A stretch of 64,000 nucleotides of DNA from Bos javanicus (GCF_032452875.1 NC_083878.1:58819378-58883377); one strand, 5' to 3'; positions 47,870-61,050 are shown, counted from the first letter of the stretch. Numbers and translations are program-made. The notes: generated from the letters alone by a model not told the origin.

Positions 47870-48553
47870 CAGAAATTTTCAATACTGTGAACAAGGATAC
47901 TGGATATTTGTTTACCATATATAAGCACTTGTTATATCACGACTCTGTTTTTTTTTTTTTTTTTTTCCCTATGGACTTTCTGACTGTGAAGAAGTGCATT
48001 ATGAATTCAGACTCTTCGGGAGGAGTATTTAGGCTGTCTGATAGTTTTCAGCCTAGTAGGGCTATGCTCTTTGACCTATAATTTCAGATGGTGACCAGAA
48101 CAGAACAAACTTATTATGTATGCAAAGTAAATATAAAGAGAACCTGATGGTGTAAACCTCGCTTTTTTATTGTAATCCTATTGCTTTTATTAAAGAATCC
48201 ACTCTCCCAAACCCATACATGTTGAGACAAATATAGCTGAAGCATTTTCCCATCTAAAAAATTCAAGGAAGTATCAGGCTGAATGTTATAGATCCTTCCT
48301 GCCTCTTTTATAATATTTTTAGCAGGGACAGAATAAATTTTCACCATGCCTCCACGTTTATTAAGAAAGAATCTTTGGTAAAGTATGATTTTGACATTAT
48401 TCAGAAGAATTCCAACACTTTAATATTCTGTGGTGCTCTAACAAAGCCCAGCACTTATTAGAAGCATTGTTTTATTTGTTTCCATTTTTATCTTCTTCAC
48501 TTTATTTTGAACACTTTGGGGACAGGGATTCAGTCTTTTTTAATCTCAGTGTC
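47870..48553. other. Unique-looking DNA with a poly-T run
   Basis: A 19-base poly-T lies at about 47949-47967. Nothing else is recognised. Confidence 0.5.
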
Positions 48554-48565
48554 AATAATGCTTTG

Positions 48566-49358
48566 CTTCATGAAAGATGTAAATAGACATTTCTCCAATG
48601 AAGATATACAGAGAACCAATAGGCATATATAAAAAAAAAAGATTCTCAACATCATTGATTATAGAAAAATGAAAATCAAAATTATAGTGAGGTCAGAATG
48701 GTCCTCATCAAAAAAATCGACAAACAGAAGATGTGGAAATAAGGGAGCCCTCCTACACTGATGGTAGGAATGTAAGTTGGTGCTTTTTCTCTAGATACAT
48801 GTACCCCTATGTTCACAGCAGCACTATTCAAAATAACCAAGAGGTGGAAGCAACATAAATGCCTATCAACAGAAGAGTGGATAAAGAGGATGTGGAATGC
48901 AATGGAATACTACCCAGCCATTAAAAAGAATGAAATAATGCTTTTGGTAGCAAAAGATATAGCCCTAGAGATTATAAAAGTAAATGAAGTAAGCCACAAA
49001 GAAAATGAAAAATACCATATGATATCCCTTGCATGTGGTATCTAAAAATAGAACAAAAATGAACTTATTTATGAATCAGAAATAGACTCACAGACATAAA
49101 GAACAGATGTGGTTGCCAAGGGGAAGCAGGATGGGAGAGAGATGGATTGGTAGTTTGGGTTAGGAAAGGCAAACTATTATATATAGAATGGAAAACAACA
49201 AGGTCCTACCATATAACACATGGAACTATATTCAATGTCCTATGATAAAGCATAATGGAAAAGAATATAAAAATATATATGTAGAAGTGAGTGACTTTAC
49301 TGTATAGCAGAAATTAACACAACATTATAATTCAATTACACATTGATAAAAAATTTAA
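48566..49358 (+). mobile_element. L1 LINE 3' end (0.8 kb) with internal deletion
   Basis: Sense L1, C-terminal ORF2 to A-rich end. A 12-bp target-site duplication with one mismatch flanks it (aataatgctttg at 48554-48565, aatagtgctttg at 49359-49370). About 100 bp of the usual ORF2 sequence is missing at 48780-48790. A 78-codon remnant at 48809-49045 shows MFTAALFKITKRWKQHKC. Confidence 0.88.
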
Positions 49359-49730
49359 AATAGTGCTTTGACTAGTATCTGGCACTTTTTATTCCATAAA
49401 ATCATCACAAATTTTATACAAATAGTGTTGTTAAAAGCCACATTATCCAAGCTGATTGAAATTGTTGCTCACGTGAAGCAGGTCAGTTCAGTTAGTTCAG
49501 TTCAGTCACTCAGTTGTGTCCGACTCTTTACGACCCCATGAATTGCAGCAAGCCAGGACTCCCTGTCCATCACTCAGAGTTCACCCAAACTCATGTCCAT
49601 TGAGTCGGTGATACCATCCAGCCATTGTCCCCTTCTCTTCTTGCCCCCAATCCCTCCCAGCATCAGAGTCTTTTCCAATGAGTCAACTCTTCGCATGAGG
49701 TGGCCAAAGTATTGGAGTTTCAGCTTTAGT

Positions 49731-49920
49731 GGCTCAGATGGTAAAGGGTCTGCCTGCAATGCGGGAGACCTGGGTTGATTGCAGGGTTCAGAAGATCCCC
49801 TGGAGAAGGAAATGGCAATCCACTCCAGCACTCTTGCCTGGAAAATCCCATGGACAGAGGAGCCTGATAGGCTACAGTCCATGGGGTCGCAAAGAGTCGG
49901 ACATGACTAAGCGACTTCAG
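49731..49920 (+). mobile_element. Bov-tA SINE nested in BovB
   Basis: Sense SINE ('tggctcagatggtaaaggg' to 'gactaagcgac'). A likely 10-bp duplication of host BovB sequence with one mismatch flanks it (ttcagcttta and ttcagtttac-type). Some host bases after the insertion are missing or changed. Confidence 0.88.
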
Positions 49921-50170
49921 TTTACTTCAAAAGAACAGGCAAGACTGATCTCCTTTAGAATGGACTGATTGAATCTCCTTGCAGTCCAAGGGACTCTCAA
50001 GAGTCTTCTCCAACACCACAGTTCAAAAGCATCAATTCTTCGGCACTCAGCTTTCTTCACAGTCCAACTCTCACATCCATACATGACCACTGAAAAAACC
50101 ATAGCCTTGACTAGACAGACCTTAGTTGGCAAAGTAATCTCTCTGCTTTTTAATATGCTATCTAAGTTGG

Positions 50171-50716
50171 TCATAACTTTCCTTCCACGGAGTAAGCATC
50201 CTTTAATTTCATGGCTGCAATCACCATCCACAGTGATTTTGGAGCCCCAAAAATAAAGTCAGCCACTGTTTCCACTGTTTCCCCATCTGTTTGACATGAA
50301 GTGATGGGACCAGATGCCATGATCTTCGTTTTCTGAATGTTGAGCTTTAAGCCAACTTTTTCACTCTCCTCTTTCACTTTCCTCAAGAGGCTTTTGAGTT
50401 CCTCTTCACTTTCTGCCATAAGGGTGGTGTCATCTGCATATGTGAGGTTCTTGATATTTCTCCCGGCAATCTTGATTCCAGCTTGTGCTTCTTCCAGCCC
50501 AGCGTTTCTCATGATGTACTCTGCACAGAAGTTAAATAAGCAGGGTAACAATATACTGCCTTGACATACTCCTTTTCCTATTTGGAACCAGTCTGTTGTT
50601 CCATGTCCAGTTCTAACTTTTGCTTCTTGACCTGCATATAAGTTTCTCAAGAGGCACGTCAGGTGGTCTGGTATTCCCATCTCTTTCAGAATTTTCCACA
50701 GTTTATTGTGATCCAC
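50171..50716 (-). pseudogene. BovB reverse transcriptase palm fragment
   Basis: A 181-codon frame starting at MDHNKLWKILKEMGIPDH, just after motif A. It holds motif B (KGVCQGSILLPC) and the segment around the YADD box (LTYADDTT, intact), then MASGPITSC, and ends in VEGKL after a frameshift. It is separated from motif A by a frame change near 50716. Catalytic residues after motif A are conserved, but the product is incomplete. Confidence 0.85.
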
Positions 50717-51393
50717 ACAGTCAAAGACTTTGGCATAGTCAATAAAGCAGAAATAGATGTTTTCCTGGAACTCTCTTGCTTTTTTGATGATGATTCAGTG
50801 GATGTTGGCAATTTGATCTCTGGTTCCTCTGCCTTTTCTAAAACCAGCTTAACATCTGGAAGTTCACAGTTCAGGTGTTGCTGAAGCCTGGCTTGGAGAA
50901 TTTTGAGCATTACTTTATTAGCGTGTGAGATGAGTGCAATTGTACGGTATTTTGAGCATTCTTTGGCATTGCCTTTCTTTGGGATTGGAATGAAAACTGA
51001 CCTTTTCCAGTCCTGTGGCCACGGCTGATTTTTCCAAATTTGCTGGCATATTGAGGGCAGCATTTTCACAGCATCATCTTCCAGGATTTGAAATAACTCA
51101 ACTGGAATTCCATCACTTCCACTAGCTTTGTTCTTAGTGATGCTTTCTAAGGCCCACTTGACTTCACATTCCAGAATATCTGGCTCTAGGTCAGTGATCA
51201 TACCATCGTGATTATTATCTTGGTCGTGAAGATCTTTTTTGCACAGTTCTTCTGTGTATTCTTGCCACCTCTTCTTAATATCTTCTGCTTTTGTTAGGTC
51301 CATACAATTTCTGTCCTTTATTGTGCCCATCTTTGCATGAAATATTCCCTTGGTATCTCTAATTTTCTTGAAGAGATCCCTAGTCTTTCCCAT
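50686..51393 (-). pseudogene. BovB reverse transcriptase fingers fragment
   Basis: A 235-codon frame with the linker (MGKTRDLFKKIRDTKG), the AEDIKKRWQEYTEEL block, the fingers motifs (DWKRSVFIPIPKKGNAKECS, RTIALISHANKVMLKIL), and then a frameshifted tail from about residue 185, where one base is lost before the GFRKGRGT block. It abuts the palm fragment 50171-50716 in a different frame. Confidence 0.85.
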
Positions 51394-51850
51394 TCTGTTG
51401 TTTTCCTCTATTTCTTTGCATTGATCGCTGAGAAAGGCTTTCTTATCTCTCCTTGCTATTCTTTGGAACTCTGCATTCAGATGCTTATATCTTTCCCTTT
51501 CTCATTCACTTTTTGCTTCTCTTCTTTTCAGAGCTATTTGTAAGGCCTCCCCAGACAGCCATTTTGCTTTTTTGCATTTCTTTTCCATGGGGATGGCCTT
51601 GATCCCTGTCTCCTGCACAATGTCACAAACCTCCGTGCATAGTTCATCAGGCACTCTATCTATCATATCTAGTCCCTTAAATCTATTTCTCACTTCCACT
51701 GTATAATCATAAGGAATTTGATTTAGGTCATACCTGAATAGTCTAGTGGTTTTCCCTGCTTTCTTCAATTTAAGTCTAAATTTGGCATAAGGAGTTCATG
51801 ATCTGAGCTACAGTCAGCTCCCGGTCATGTTTTTGCTGACTGTGAAGCAG

Positions 51851-52264
51851 ATATGTAGCATTAAATGCTTTGGTGGCTATAGGTCAGAGACATGTTTGAT
51901 CATGCCACTAAGGAAAGATCATGGAACCAAGGGTTTGGAATATTGGGGATATATCAGAAATATCCTCATTCTTTTTCAACTTTGAAACTGTTTACCCTTC
52001 GTTAAATATCTGACAGTTCTTAAAAGTGTTTCTAATATCATAGGACTAATTTTAAAAAATAGCAGAAAAATATAGAGCAGAACTATAGAAAATTAAGAGA
52101 TATAATTTCTAGGGTAGGAGACAGTCATTTTTTGCACAATCTATCTTTTGCTTTTTTTTTTCCTTGCATAAAAATTACATTGAAGATAAAATATCTGAAT
52201 ACATACAAAAAAGAACTCAAGTGTGAGCAATAGTTTTAAGAAAAATAAAGCTCAGTTTTGTTTA
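51851..52264. other. AT-rich unique DNA, no feature seen
   Basis: No gene or repeat I can support. Confidence 0.5.
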
Positions 52265-52600
52265 ATTAACATTTATTGAGCCTCTATCATGTGTTAGGTG
52301 CTGATAGTGGGTATTTTGTTGTTTAGTCTCTAAGTCATGTCTCACTCTTTTGAGACCCCATGGACTGTAGCTCTTTCTGTCCATGGGATTTCCCAGGCAA
52401 CAGTACTGGAGTGGGTCACCATTCCCTTCTCCAGGGAATCTTCCTGGCCCAGAGATTGAACTTGTGTCTCCTGTATTGGCAAGCAAGTTCTTTGCCACTG
52501 AGCCATTGGGAAGTCCTTGATTGTGGGTATAGTACCCAACAAAGGAGACACAGCTTCTAATTTAATGATGCTTGCATTGTATTTACTTGTAAATCAAGGT
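52265..52600 (+). mobile_element. L2/MIR-class relic interrupted by a SINE
   Basis: 'atttattgagcctctatcatgt' at the left and 'gcttctaatttaatgatgct' after the SINE fit the 3' end of an L2-class element. Very old; assignment tentative. Confidence 0.45.
52315..52518 (-). mobile_element. Bov-tA SINE, antisense
   Basis: Antisense SINE with a 12-bp target-site duplication bearing one mismatch (gatagtgggtat at 52303-52314, gattgtgggtat at 52519-52530). Confidence 0.93.
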
Positions 52601-53029
52601 TTTTACAACATTAATGTTATATATGTTGTCATTAGCAACCAAGGCTATAAGAAGATTACTATATGAAATTGGGATTGGTGAAAACCCCATTACAAGTATT
52701 AATTAGGCTTTATAATTTATCTACAGTTGGTATTAAAGCATTTAGAAAGGAAAAAAGCCATCTTAAAATAGATTGAAACATGGTACATCAGAGCAGTAAA
52801 TGGAGCAAAACCAACATGATCCAAAAAACAGGTGTGTTTGCCTTGATACTTCTAGCTGTAGTTTATGTGAGGGGTAATTTGAACTCAATTCTAGAAACAT
52901 GATTTCTATTATTTGTATGTTATCTTTAAATTAAGGGGTCAAAAACATAAGTGGTTCATTCTGTTATGTAGCCAAAGTTGTCCTCTGTTAATATAAACTT
53001 AGTGACTATATATGTCAGATGTGCATATG

Positions 53030-53245
53030 TACTTAAGTCACTTTAGTTGTGTCTGGCTCTTTGCAACCCTATCCACTGTAGCCTGCCAGACTCCCCTGTC
53101 CATGGAATTTCCCAGCCAACAATACTGGAGTGAGTGCCATGCCCTCCTCCAGGGCATCTTCCTGACCCAGGGATCAAACCCACATCATTTATGTCTCCTG
53201 TTGGCAGGTGAATTATTTACCACTAGCCCCCACCTGGGAAGCCCA
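53030..53245 (-). mobile_element. Bov-tA SINE, antisense, abutting a BovB
   Basis: Antisense SINE, diverged, with a small insertion ('catcatttatgtctcctg' area) in the tRNA-like head. Its head end 'cctgggaagccc' is followed within a few bases by the BovB duplication site. Confidence 0.9.
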
Positions 53246-53255
53246 TAAATCAGAT

Positions 53256-54624
53256 CAGTTCAGCTCAGTCGCTCAGTCGTGTCTCTTTGTGACCCCATGG
53301 ACTGCAGCATGCCAGGATTCCCTGTTCATCGCCAATACTCAGAGCTTGCTGAAATTCATGTTCATCGAGTCAGTGATGCCATCCAACCATCTCATCCTCT
53401 GGCATTCCCTTCTCTTCCCACCTTCAATCTTTCCCAGCATCAGAGTCTTTTCAAATGAGTCAGTTCTTCTCATCAGGTGGCCAAAGGATTGGAGTTTCAG
53501 CTTCAGTATCAGTCCTTCTAATTAATATTCAGGATTGATTTCCTTTAAGATTGACTGATTGGATTTCCTTGCAGTCCAAGGGACTCTCAAGGGTCTTCTC
53601 CAACACCACAGTTCAAAAGCATCAATTCTTCAGCTCTCAGGTTTCTTTAAGGTCTATCTCTCATATCCATACGTGACTACTGGAAAAACCATAGCTTTGA
53701 CTAGATGGACCTTTGTCAGCAAAGTAATGTCTCTGATCTTTTATATGCTGTCTAGGATGGCCAAGCTTTTCTTCCAAGGAGCCAGCATCTTTTAATTTCA
53801 TGGCTGCAGTCACCATCTGCAGTGATTTTGGAGCCCAAAAGAATAAAGTCTGTCACTGTTTCCATTGTTTCCCCATCTATTTGCCATGAAGTGATGGGAC
53901 CAGATGCCGTGATCTTAGTTTTTTTTGAATGTTGGGTTTAAGCCAGCCTTTTCACTCTCCTCTTTCACCTTCATCGAGACTCTTTAGTTCCTCTTTGCTT
54001 TCAGCCATTAGGTGTCATATCTGAGGTTATTGGTATTTCTCCCAGCAATCTTGATTCCAGCTTGTGCTTCATCCAGCCTGGCATTTCACATGATGTACTC
54101 TACATATAAGTTAAGTAAGCAGGGTGACAATATACAGCCTTGACCTATGCTCTTCCCAATTTGGAGCCAGTCCTTTGTTTCATGTGTGGTTCTAACTATT
54201 CATTCTTGACCTGCATACAGGTTTCTCAAGAGGCAGGTAAGGTGGTCTGGTATTCCCATCTCTTGAAGAATTTTCCACAGTTTGTTGTGATCCACACAGT
54301 CAAAGTCTTTGGCATAGTCAATAAATCAGAAGTAGATATTTTTCTGGAACTCTTTGCGGTTTCTATGATCCATCAGATGTTGGCAATTTGATCTTTGATT
54401 CCTCTGCCTTTTCTAAATCCAGCTTGAACTTCTGGAAGTTCTTGGTTCACAAACTGTTGAAGCCTATCTTGGAGAATTTTGAGCATTACTTTGCTAGCAT
54501 GTAAGATGACTGCCATTGTGTGGTAGTTTGAACATTCTTTGGCATTTCCTTGCTTTGGGATTGGAATGAAAACTGACCTTTTCCATTCCTGTGACCACTG
54601 TTAAATTTTCCAAATTTGCTGGCA
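53256..54624 (-). mobile_element. BovB LINE, 5'-truncated (1.37 kb)
   Basis: Antisense copy flanked by a perfect 9-bp duplication, aaatcagat, at 53247-53255 and 54625-54633. Only short coding remnants survive. The YADD region is deleted (near 54005-54020). Confidence 0.93.
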
Positions 54625-54786
54625 AAATCAGATATGTATTATTAAATATTATTACCTCTAATAGTTTGACCTTAAAATTCTAGAGTACCTAAACTCTCAA
54701 GAGAAGAATTAAATGTTTAACAATAATAGGTGTACATCAGAATCATATGAAAAAAAAATTATAAGAATGTCAATTTAAAGAAAAAC

Positions 54787-55420
54787 ACAGCATAAGAATT
54801 GTGAATTTAATTTTTACCCAGGGTCTTGTTGAGGACTATAGCCCAGGAGACAGTCACCCAGTAAGCTCTGAGGAAACTGTTCCAAAGAAATGGGGAAGAG
54901 GCCAATTTATAAGTATATATATGAGTTTTAGCTAGGAAATACATGCAGTGAAGCATATATCTTGAAGCATAAAAGATTACTGCTAGTCACAAAGAATAGA
55001 TATTTCAAATTAATGATTTTAGTCTTTTCTATGTATGGAAGATGAGAGTATGGGGTCACTGATTCTTTCTGAGGTATGCATCTAAGTACTTAAAGACCCA
55101 TTAGCGCAAAGCACAGAATGCTTCATTCTGCTTTTCATCCTAAATTCCATTCAGAGTGCACTGCCAGTCAGTGACTGCAGTGGGTTACAAGCTAACCCCT
55201 GTAGAACTTGGAGATGAGCAATGCTTTGTCCTAGCCATCTAATTTTTTCTGCTTTCACAAGAGCATCAAGACCTGGATACCTGTCTTGAACTATTCCTGG
55301 AAATCTTGATTCATTGACGTAGTATGCATTGATCAATGAATCAAACAATGATCAGACATCATTGGCCTAGGATTTTTGATCACACTCCCACGTGGTCAAA
55401 CATCTTCTTATGTGCTCCTG
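54787..55420 (-). mobile_element. ERV1-like LTR, antisense, probably solo or fragment
   Basis: The reverse complement has the R/U5 layout of class I endogenous retrovirus LTRs: a TATA-like stretch ('catatatatacttataaa'), then 'tttctttggaacagtttcc', 'ggtgactgtctcctggg', 'ctatagtcctcaac', a weak poly-A signal, and an end near 54787. The right (U3) boundary is approximate. A 65-codon minus ORF (55151-55348) lies in the inferred U3, and I do not interpret it as a viral protein. Confidence 0.6.
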
Positions 55421-57775
55421 ATCCACACGTAAGTTTGCAAAACTCTGAAACATGCCTGGGTTAAGAACGCTTATTTCTGTGCTTATGTCACATGTTTCCC
55501 ATTCAAATATAAAATTAAGATTTAGGAGACTCAGTTATACCTGCTTATGTGAACAAGTTATCTTTAAGGGAGAAATTTTATACTACTTTTTACAAATGCA
55601 TCATACATTTCCTGATGTAAGCTCATTTTTATTTCCTCTAAAAAATGTTTTATTAGCCTTGTGTTTGAGTTACTATATGCACTAAAAGTTATAAACTCTC
55701 ATTTAAAAGTATCTGGGATTCCTTTGCAACCAGGTCCACCCAAGTTTTCCATTTTGTATTCTAGCAATGGTATCAAGCACATTTCACGTTTTGTTCAGGA
55801 AGATATTCATTACCTTTTTGTAATCTCAAAAATGCTATATATGTAATTTTTTAAGTTCATTCTTGTCCTGGCTGTATTACTATAGGAGGGCTTTTCAAAG
55901 CACCATAGTCCTCAGCTTTTCTGCAAGACATAGAAGCTTCTCCTTCTTTATTCCTATACCAACTCTAGCAGCTTACATGTGACATAGCAAAGAATAGGAA
56001 CAGGGATTAAATTATGCATGAGGAAGCAATCCTACAGCTGACCAATAATTTGCTGATGTCATCATTAGTAATTCTAAATTTAAATGATATGTATAAATAT
56101 ATATCAATTATTTCAAATTTTTCACTAATAAAAATGCATGAGCAACAAAATTATATGAAGTTTTCACGATAATTGACATTGCTTGGTTGTGGTAATTAAA
56201 GTCAATCATTCCAAAGAAAATAGACTGACCAAAGTTCAACTAAACTGTAAAAGAAAAGTCTGGATTTTTAGTTTGGAAACAATTCTCTAGTATCATGAAT
56301 AAAAAAAGGTGTCTCATAGCCATTTCAAATGAAAAGGATAGGAACTAAGTGTCAATATCTCATTCCAAAAGTAAGGCTTCAATTCATTTGTGCTCTAAGT
56401 ATGATGGAAGAAGCCAATTTGTGCTTACTGAGGAGATGCCAAGAATAGTTAAAGAAAAAAATGGGCATAATTCTACACTGTTAAATATATAGTGTTAGAC
56501 TACCTCCTAATTAGCCCATGGCATTGTCCTAAAGGCAAGTGATACATTTGGGCATAGAAGTGTCCAAGATGTATAATATAACTTTGAAGCCTATTTTGGT
56601 CAGGTTATTCTTCTCAATAATGAAGCATCTAAAACACCCTTCACCTCATGAAGGCCACAAGTTTTTAAGAGTGATTCCTTTTCCCCTGACCTCTTTCCCT
56701 TCAAAACCTTCTTCCACAATCTTTTGTTTTCTTCCTTTCCTCTTCCCTAGCATTTTTCCCTTAAAAATATGTCTTCTGGTACATAACCAATTGTAGTTGA
56801 TATCCTAAGGCTCTTACTGTTAAATGAAGGAATCTTATTAAAGCATGAGCTTGCATATGGAGACTGATGAAGCAGTAGCCATCCAAAATTAACTACATTA
56901 AACCACACCTGGAATATATAGATAGTCATCAGTTTACTAAAAACAGACATTTGAAAAGTTACTAAATATAACATAAACCAATTAAAGAATATAGGAACTT
57001 TGTGATCTTGGATTAAAATCAAAGTTTAATCCAAAGAAGGCAGACTCTACACTGTTTAGTGAAAGAAAATATTAGAAGCTATCTCACAGAAAACTTAGTC
57101 ACCTTGGAATAAAGATGAAAGAGTGCCTCTTTAGAATGCTAACCATTACCATATCTGTTTAATTCAAAGAGGGACTTTCTGACAGAATTATAAATAAATA
57201 TTTTTGTAGAGAATAGAATTGACAGATGGCTGGAGATGACTGTCCATATCAGTGAATTAGAATTGGTTTAAAAAATAATCTCTATAAAAATTAGTAGTTT
57301 TGCCATTTAATTAACTTTTCCATGTTGTAGTTAAGGGAAGTTTTACTAATATAAGCATGGCATGTACATGAATAATGACTATGAACTCAATAAGTTAAAT
57401 CTTCCCACAACTATCTTTTCTACTGAAAACAGCAAAGTAATTTCACCATTTTGGAGTCAAACTATGCAATCATCAGTTAAGTTCTGCCATTGAAGAGCAT
57501 AATTGTCTCATTGAAGGCAAGCAAATAAAGTAGCAGTAGCCTCATCTGTGAAACTGCTGTGCATCTGGCATAGAACTGAACAATCTATACAGTATATAAT
57601 TTAATAATACTAATAGTTATGCAAAGAAATATTATCATTCCTACTGTAAAAAATAGACTGTAAATGACAAAGGCAATAAATCTTAGGCAGAATATAGCCT
57701 TATATTATAGGAGCTGAACGGTGATGACAGTTTGGTTTCTCATTCATTCCATACTTTTTCCACATCTGCCCTACT
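55421..57775. other. Long unique stretch, no gene recognised
   Basis: AT-rich, with only short ORFs that show no family motif. I see no repeat I can name. Confidence 0.5.
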
Positions 57776-57783
57776 ACTAGGAT

Positions 57784-58134
57784 TTGCTGTTGTTCAGTCA
57801 CTAAGTCATGTCCAACTCTCTGTGATCCCATGGGCTGCAGCATGCCAGGCTTCCCCGTCCCTCACTTTCTCTCAGAGTTTGCTCAAACTGATGCCATGAT
57901 GCTATCCAACCAACTCATACTCTGACACTCTCTTCTCCTCTTGCCTCCAATTTTTCCAGCATCAGGGTCTTTTCCAATGAGTTAGCTCTTCACATCAAGT
58001 GGCCAGAGTATTAGAGCTTCAGTTTTAGCATGAGTCCTGCCAATGAATATTCAGAGTTGATTTCCATTAGGATTGACTGGTTTGAACTTCGTGCTGCCCA
58101 AAGGACTCTCAAAATTCTCCAACACCATAATTTG
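57784..58134 (-). mobile_element. BovB 3' fragment
   Basis: Diverged antisense BovB 3' end flanked by a perfect 8-bp duplication, actaggat, at 57776-57783 and 58135-58142. It is the rightmost BovB in the window. Confidence 0.9.
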
Positions 58135-58439
58135 ACTAGGATAAATCAAGTAAAGCTCTTTTATCTTCACTGGAGTTCCATGTAACAAAAAATCAATTAT
58201 ACTTTCCCAGAAACTCCTAAGACTCTCTAGCCTATCTGAACTGAAGCTAGTTGAGATAAGAGAAGAGGCCAGCTCAGCCTATCCCTTAGTCTCACACAGG
58301 TTGTGAGAGTCTTAGTTTTACAAACCTCAGCATCCATTGGGAAAGGAAAGCTGATGGAGAAGTTTATCTTGTTTTTTTCCTGTTGGAAGATAATGTATGG
58401 CCTCATTGCAAATGCTTGCACGGTATAATGATATCATAT

Positions 58440-58660
58440 AGCTTTGTTTTTAGAGTATACTGTGTGCCTGACACTCCTCTATGTAATTAACATATATTAA
58501 TTCATTTGTTCTTAATGACCACCCTATGAGATAGATTCTATGATATCCATGACCATTTTGTAGATGAGGAAACAGGCCAAGAATGGTTCAGGGACATGAC
58601 CAGGTGATGCAACGAGTTGAGAAGCTGACAGATTCAAATTTAGTTCAACTAGCTCAGGAA
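58440..58660 (+). mobile_element. MIR SINE
   Basis: Shows the MIR core ('accaccctatgagatagatt', 'ttgtagatgaggaaacagg', 'gcaacgagttgagaagctga'). Confidence 0.8.
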
Positions 58661-61050
58661 TTCCTGAATTTGACTATCAGTCTGCATTCCCCAACTCCTA
58701 GATATCAGAGTGCCAATGTTTGGCCAGACAGCATATCCCTACTTTACAAGCTAAAGTTGATGACAACTTTACTTAAAACAAACTGGGAACTATATTGAGG
58801 AACAGTATTCTTGACAGAATGACCTACCAGTCTCTTTTGTTTCTCTATCTCATTTGCAGTTGTTAATTGGTGTTAATGAGAGTTGTTACACTACTAATTC
58901 AGAACAATTAACTTAACCTTGACTAGTAGATCAATTTGCAACCTTGAAATAAAGTTTTGACAGAAATAAAAATCTTCAAATCATATATATTTTATATTTT
59001 TAGTGAAGTGCAATGAAGTTCATTATGTGATCAGTGGGTACAAAGTAAGAGTGTTATGTGGACTCTACAACTCATTCCTAAAATATTTCATCTCCCTTTA
59101 TTTTCAAAGACTAAGTACACAAAATAAATACTACACCTTTTTTAACCAAGAAAGATTGTATAAACAATTTACTAGAAATAAATTTACTAGCATAATATAT
59201 AGACTAACTACCTTAGAGTTTTTGTATAATACACAGGAGTAAGGAGCAAATACATTCAAATAAAGTAACAAATTAGAGTTCTCAAACTAATGTCATAATT
59301 TAGTAATTATTTAATATAAGGAAGTTTGCTTAAATTTCTGTACATCAATTTTCCTCACCTCTAAAATAGGAATATTCATTGTTATCACATGAGTCAGTTT
59401 TCAGGATTACATTGAGATAATATAAACCAATTAATATTTATTTAATAATAACTCCACAGATTCCAAAATAAATTTACATTTTTACAGAAAACATTTCTGT
59501 GTAATATCCCTGTAAACTCTTCTGTGTAATTATTAACATTATAATAGCTATTAGTATTTGTTAAGTAATCAGAGTAGAATAATGAGTGTTTCCCTAAATA
59601 TTCTGAACTTAATGATGTCATTTGATCATTTCAATAATGCTTTATTATGTCTTTGTTCATGTACATTAGATCATCTCTCATGCTCTGTACATTTTGATAT
59701 GTATGTAGGATAAGCAAAAAAGGGGGCATATTTCATTAACCCTGACTCATCACTATATTCATAGTACTGGTTCAGGTGTCATTGACATTGACATATTACT
59801 CACTATTTCTATTCACAAAGAGTTTATTACTAGGTCAGAAAGAAATTTTTATGAAGAATTAGTGAACATTATACCACATAATAAAATTTTAATTGAATAG
59901 AAGAATTGGAAAATACAATTGCATGTAATAATTAAACTTCATATTATACTTAAGATAAAGATCGGTGAAAGATCTCAATTATCTAGAGAACACCTAAAGG
60001 AAATTTAACATAAATGTCTTCTTCAGAAGGTTTTAGTGTCAAGAGACACAGCTATGTGAATGGAGTCTTTCTGACATTAAATTGATCCCATAGTAAGTTA
60101 AGATGAATTCATTTACCCATTTTACTCCCCTGAAAAAAATTGTGGTTGAGTTAGAATGATCATGGAGATAACAATTATTAGAACAAATTATTGAACAAAT
60201 ATAATAAGTATTTGATTTTCTTTAAATACTTTATCTTCAGAATCAAATTGTGAGTAGTTTGGAGGTGGGGTCAATCACTTGCTCATTTCTCTTAAACTCA
60301 TTTCCCTTTCTCCACAGCTTCCTATTGCATTGAATGTGGACACTGTAGACAGGAGACTGAGGAGATAAGAACGGTAGAAGTCTGAGTATTTCTCATTTCC
60401 TCCCCCTACTTTTGTGCTGATACGGCAGTATCTACCTTCTCTTTCATGATTCTAGTACATATTGGTTATCCCCTCTCATTCTTCCATTCTTGCATGGTGG
60501 TGTTAGCACTTAGTTTCTGGTAGCAATATCCTTTCATGATCGTCTTTCTAGCTCTAAAGCTGAACATACTTTCTATATGCATTTCATTCTGTTGTCACAC
60601 CTTCATTAGTGTTCAAGTTTTGCAAAACATCTGTGTCTAGTTCCCCAGGTTAAATTACTCTTTAGAATTATCTGGGTTCTCTTTTTTAGGCTGGATCTTT
60701 TAAGCATAGGAAAGTTTCAGAGATACTTTTCATCTGACAGATTCCTTAGGGCCGGGTGGCTACTCTTTCACATCCATTGCACCTTTCAGGCAGTGGTTGG
60801 GTTACCACGTCTGATCCTCTGTAGCTAAGCGCAGTTTCCTGGACTCATGGACAGTAGAGACAGCGCATCAGTCTCTCTCCATGCGCCATGTGTCCTTCTT
60901 GCAGCTACGGGTTTGGGGAGTAAACTAAACTTGCCATATAGAAGGGATAATTTTTCAATACAGGGAAATGAGTAGCTGAATGTCCTCAGGCCAAACCTCC
61001 AAAAAAGCTCTAAATTTCTAGCACAACTTCAAAGACATCACCAGACCCTG
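58661..61050. other. Long unique stretch, one CpG-bearing patch
   Basis: Mostly AT-rich without recognised features. A patch at about 60745-60935 has six CpGs within 190 bp, which stands out from the surroundings (see findings). Confidence 0.5.

Larger units (their letters stand above)
49482..51841 (-). mobile_element. BovB LINE, 5'-truncated (2.2 kb) with nested SINE
   Basis: Antisense copy from 'ggtcagttcagttagttcag' to the region between endonuclease and reverse transcriptase. It is flanked by a perfect 9-bp target-site duplication, gtgaagcag, at 49473-49481 and 51842-51850. A sense Bov-tA lies inside at about 49731-49920. It has a well-preserved reverse transcriptase. Confidence 0.95.

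Noticed and set aside
60300..60372. Exon-like segment after 'ttctccacag'
   Set aside because: The frame stops after 16 codons (TAA). No conserved motif and no clear donor site.
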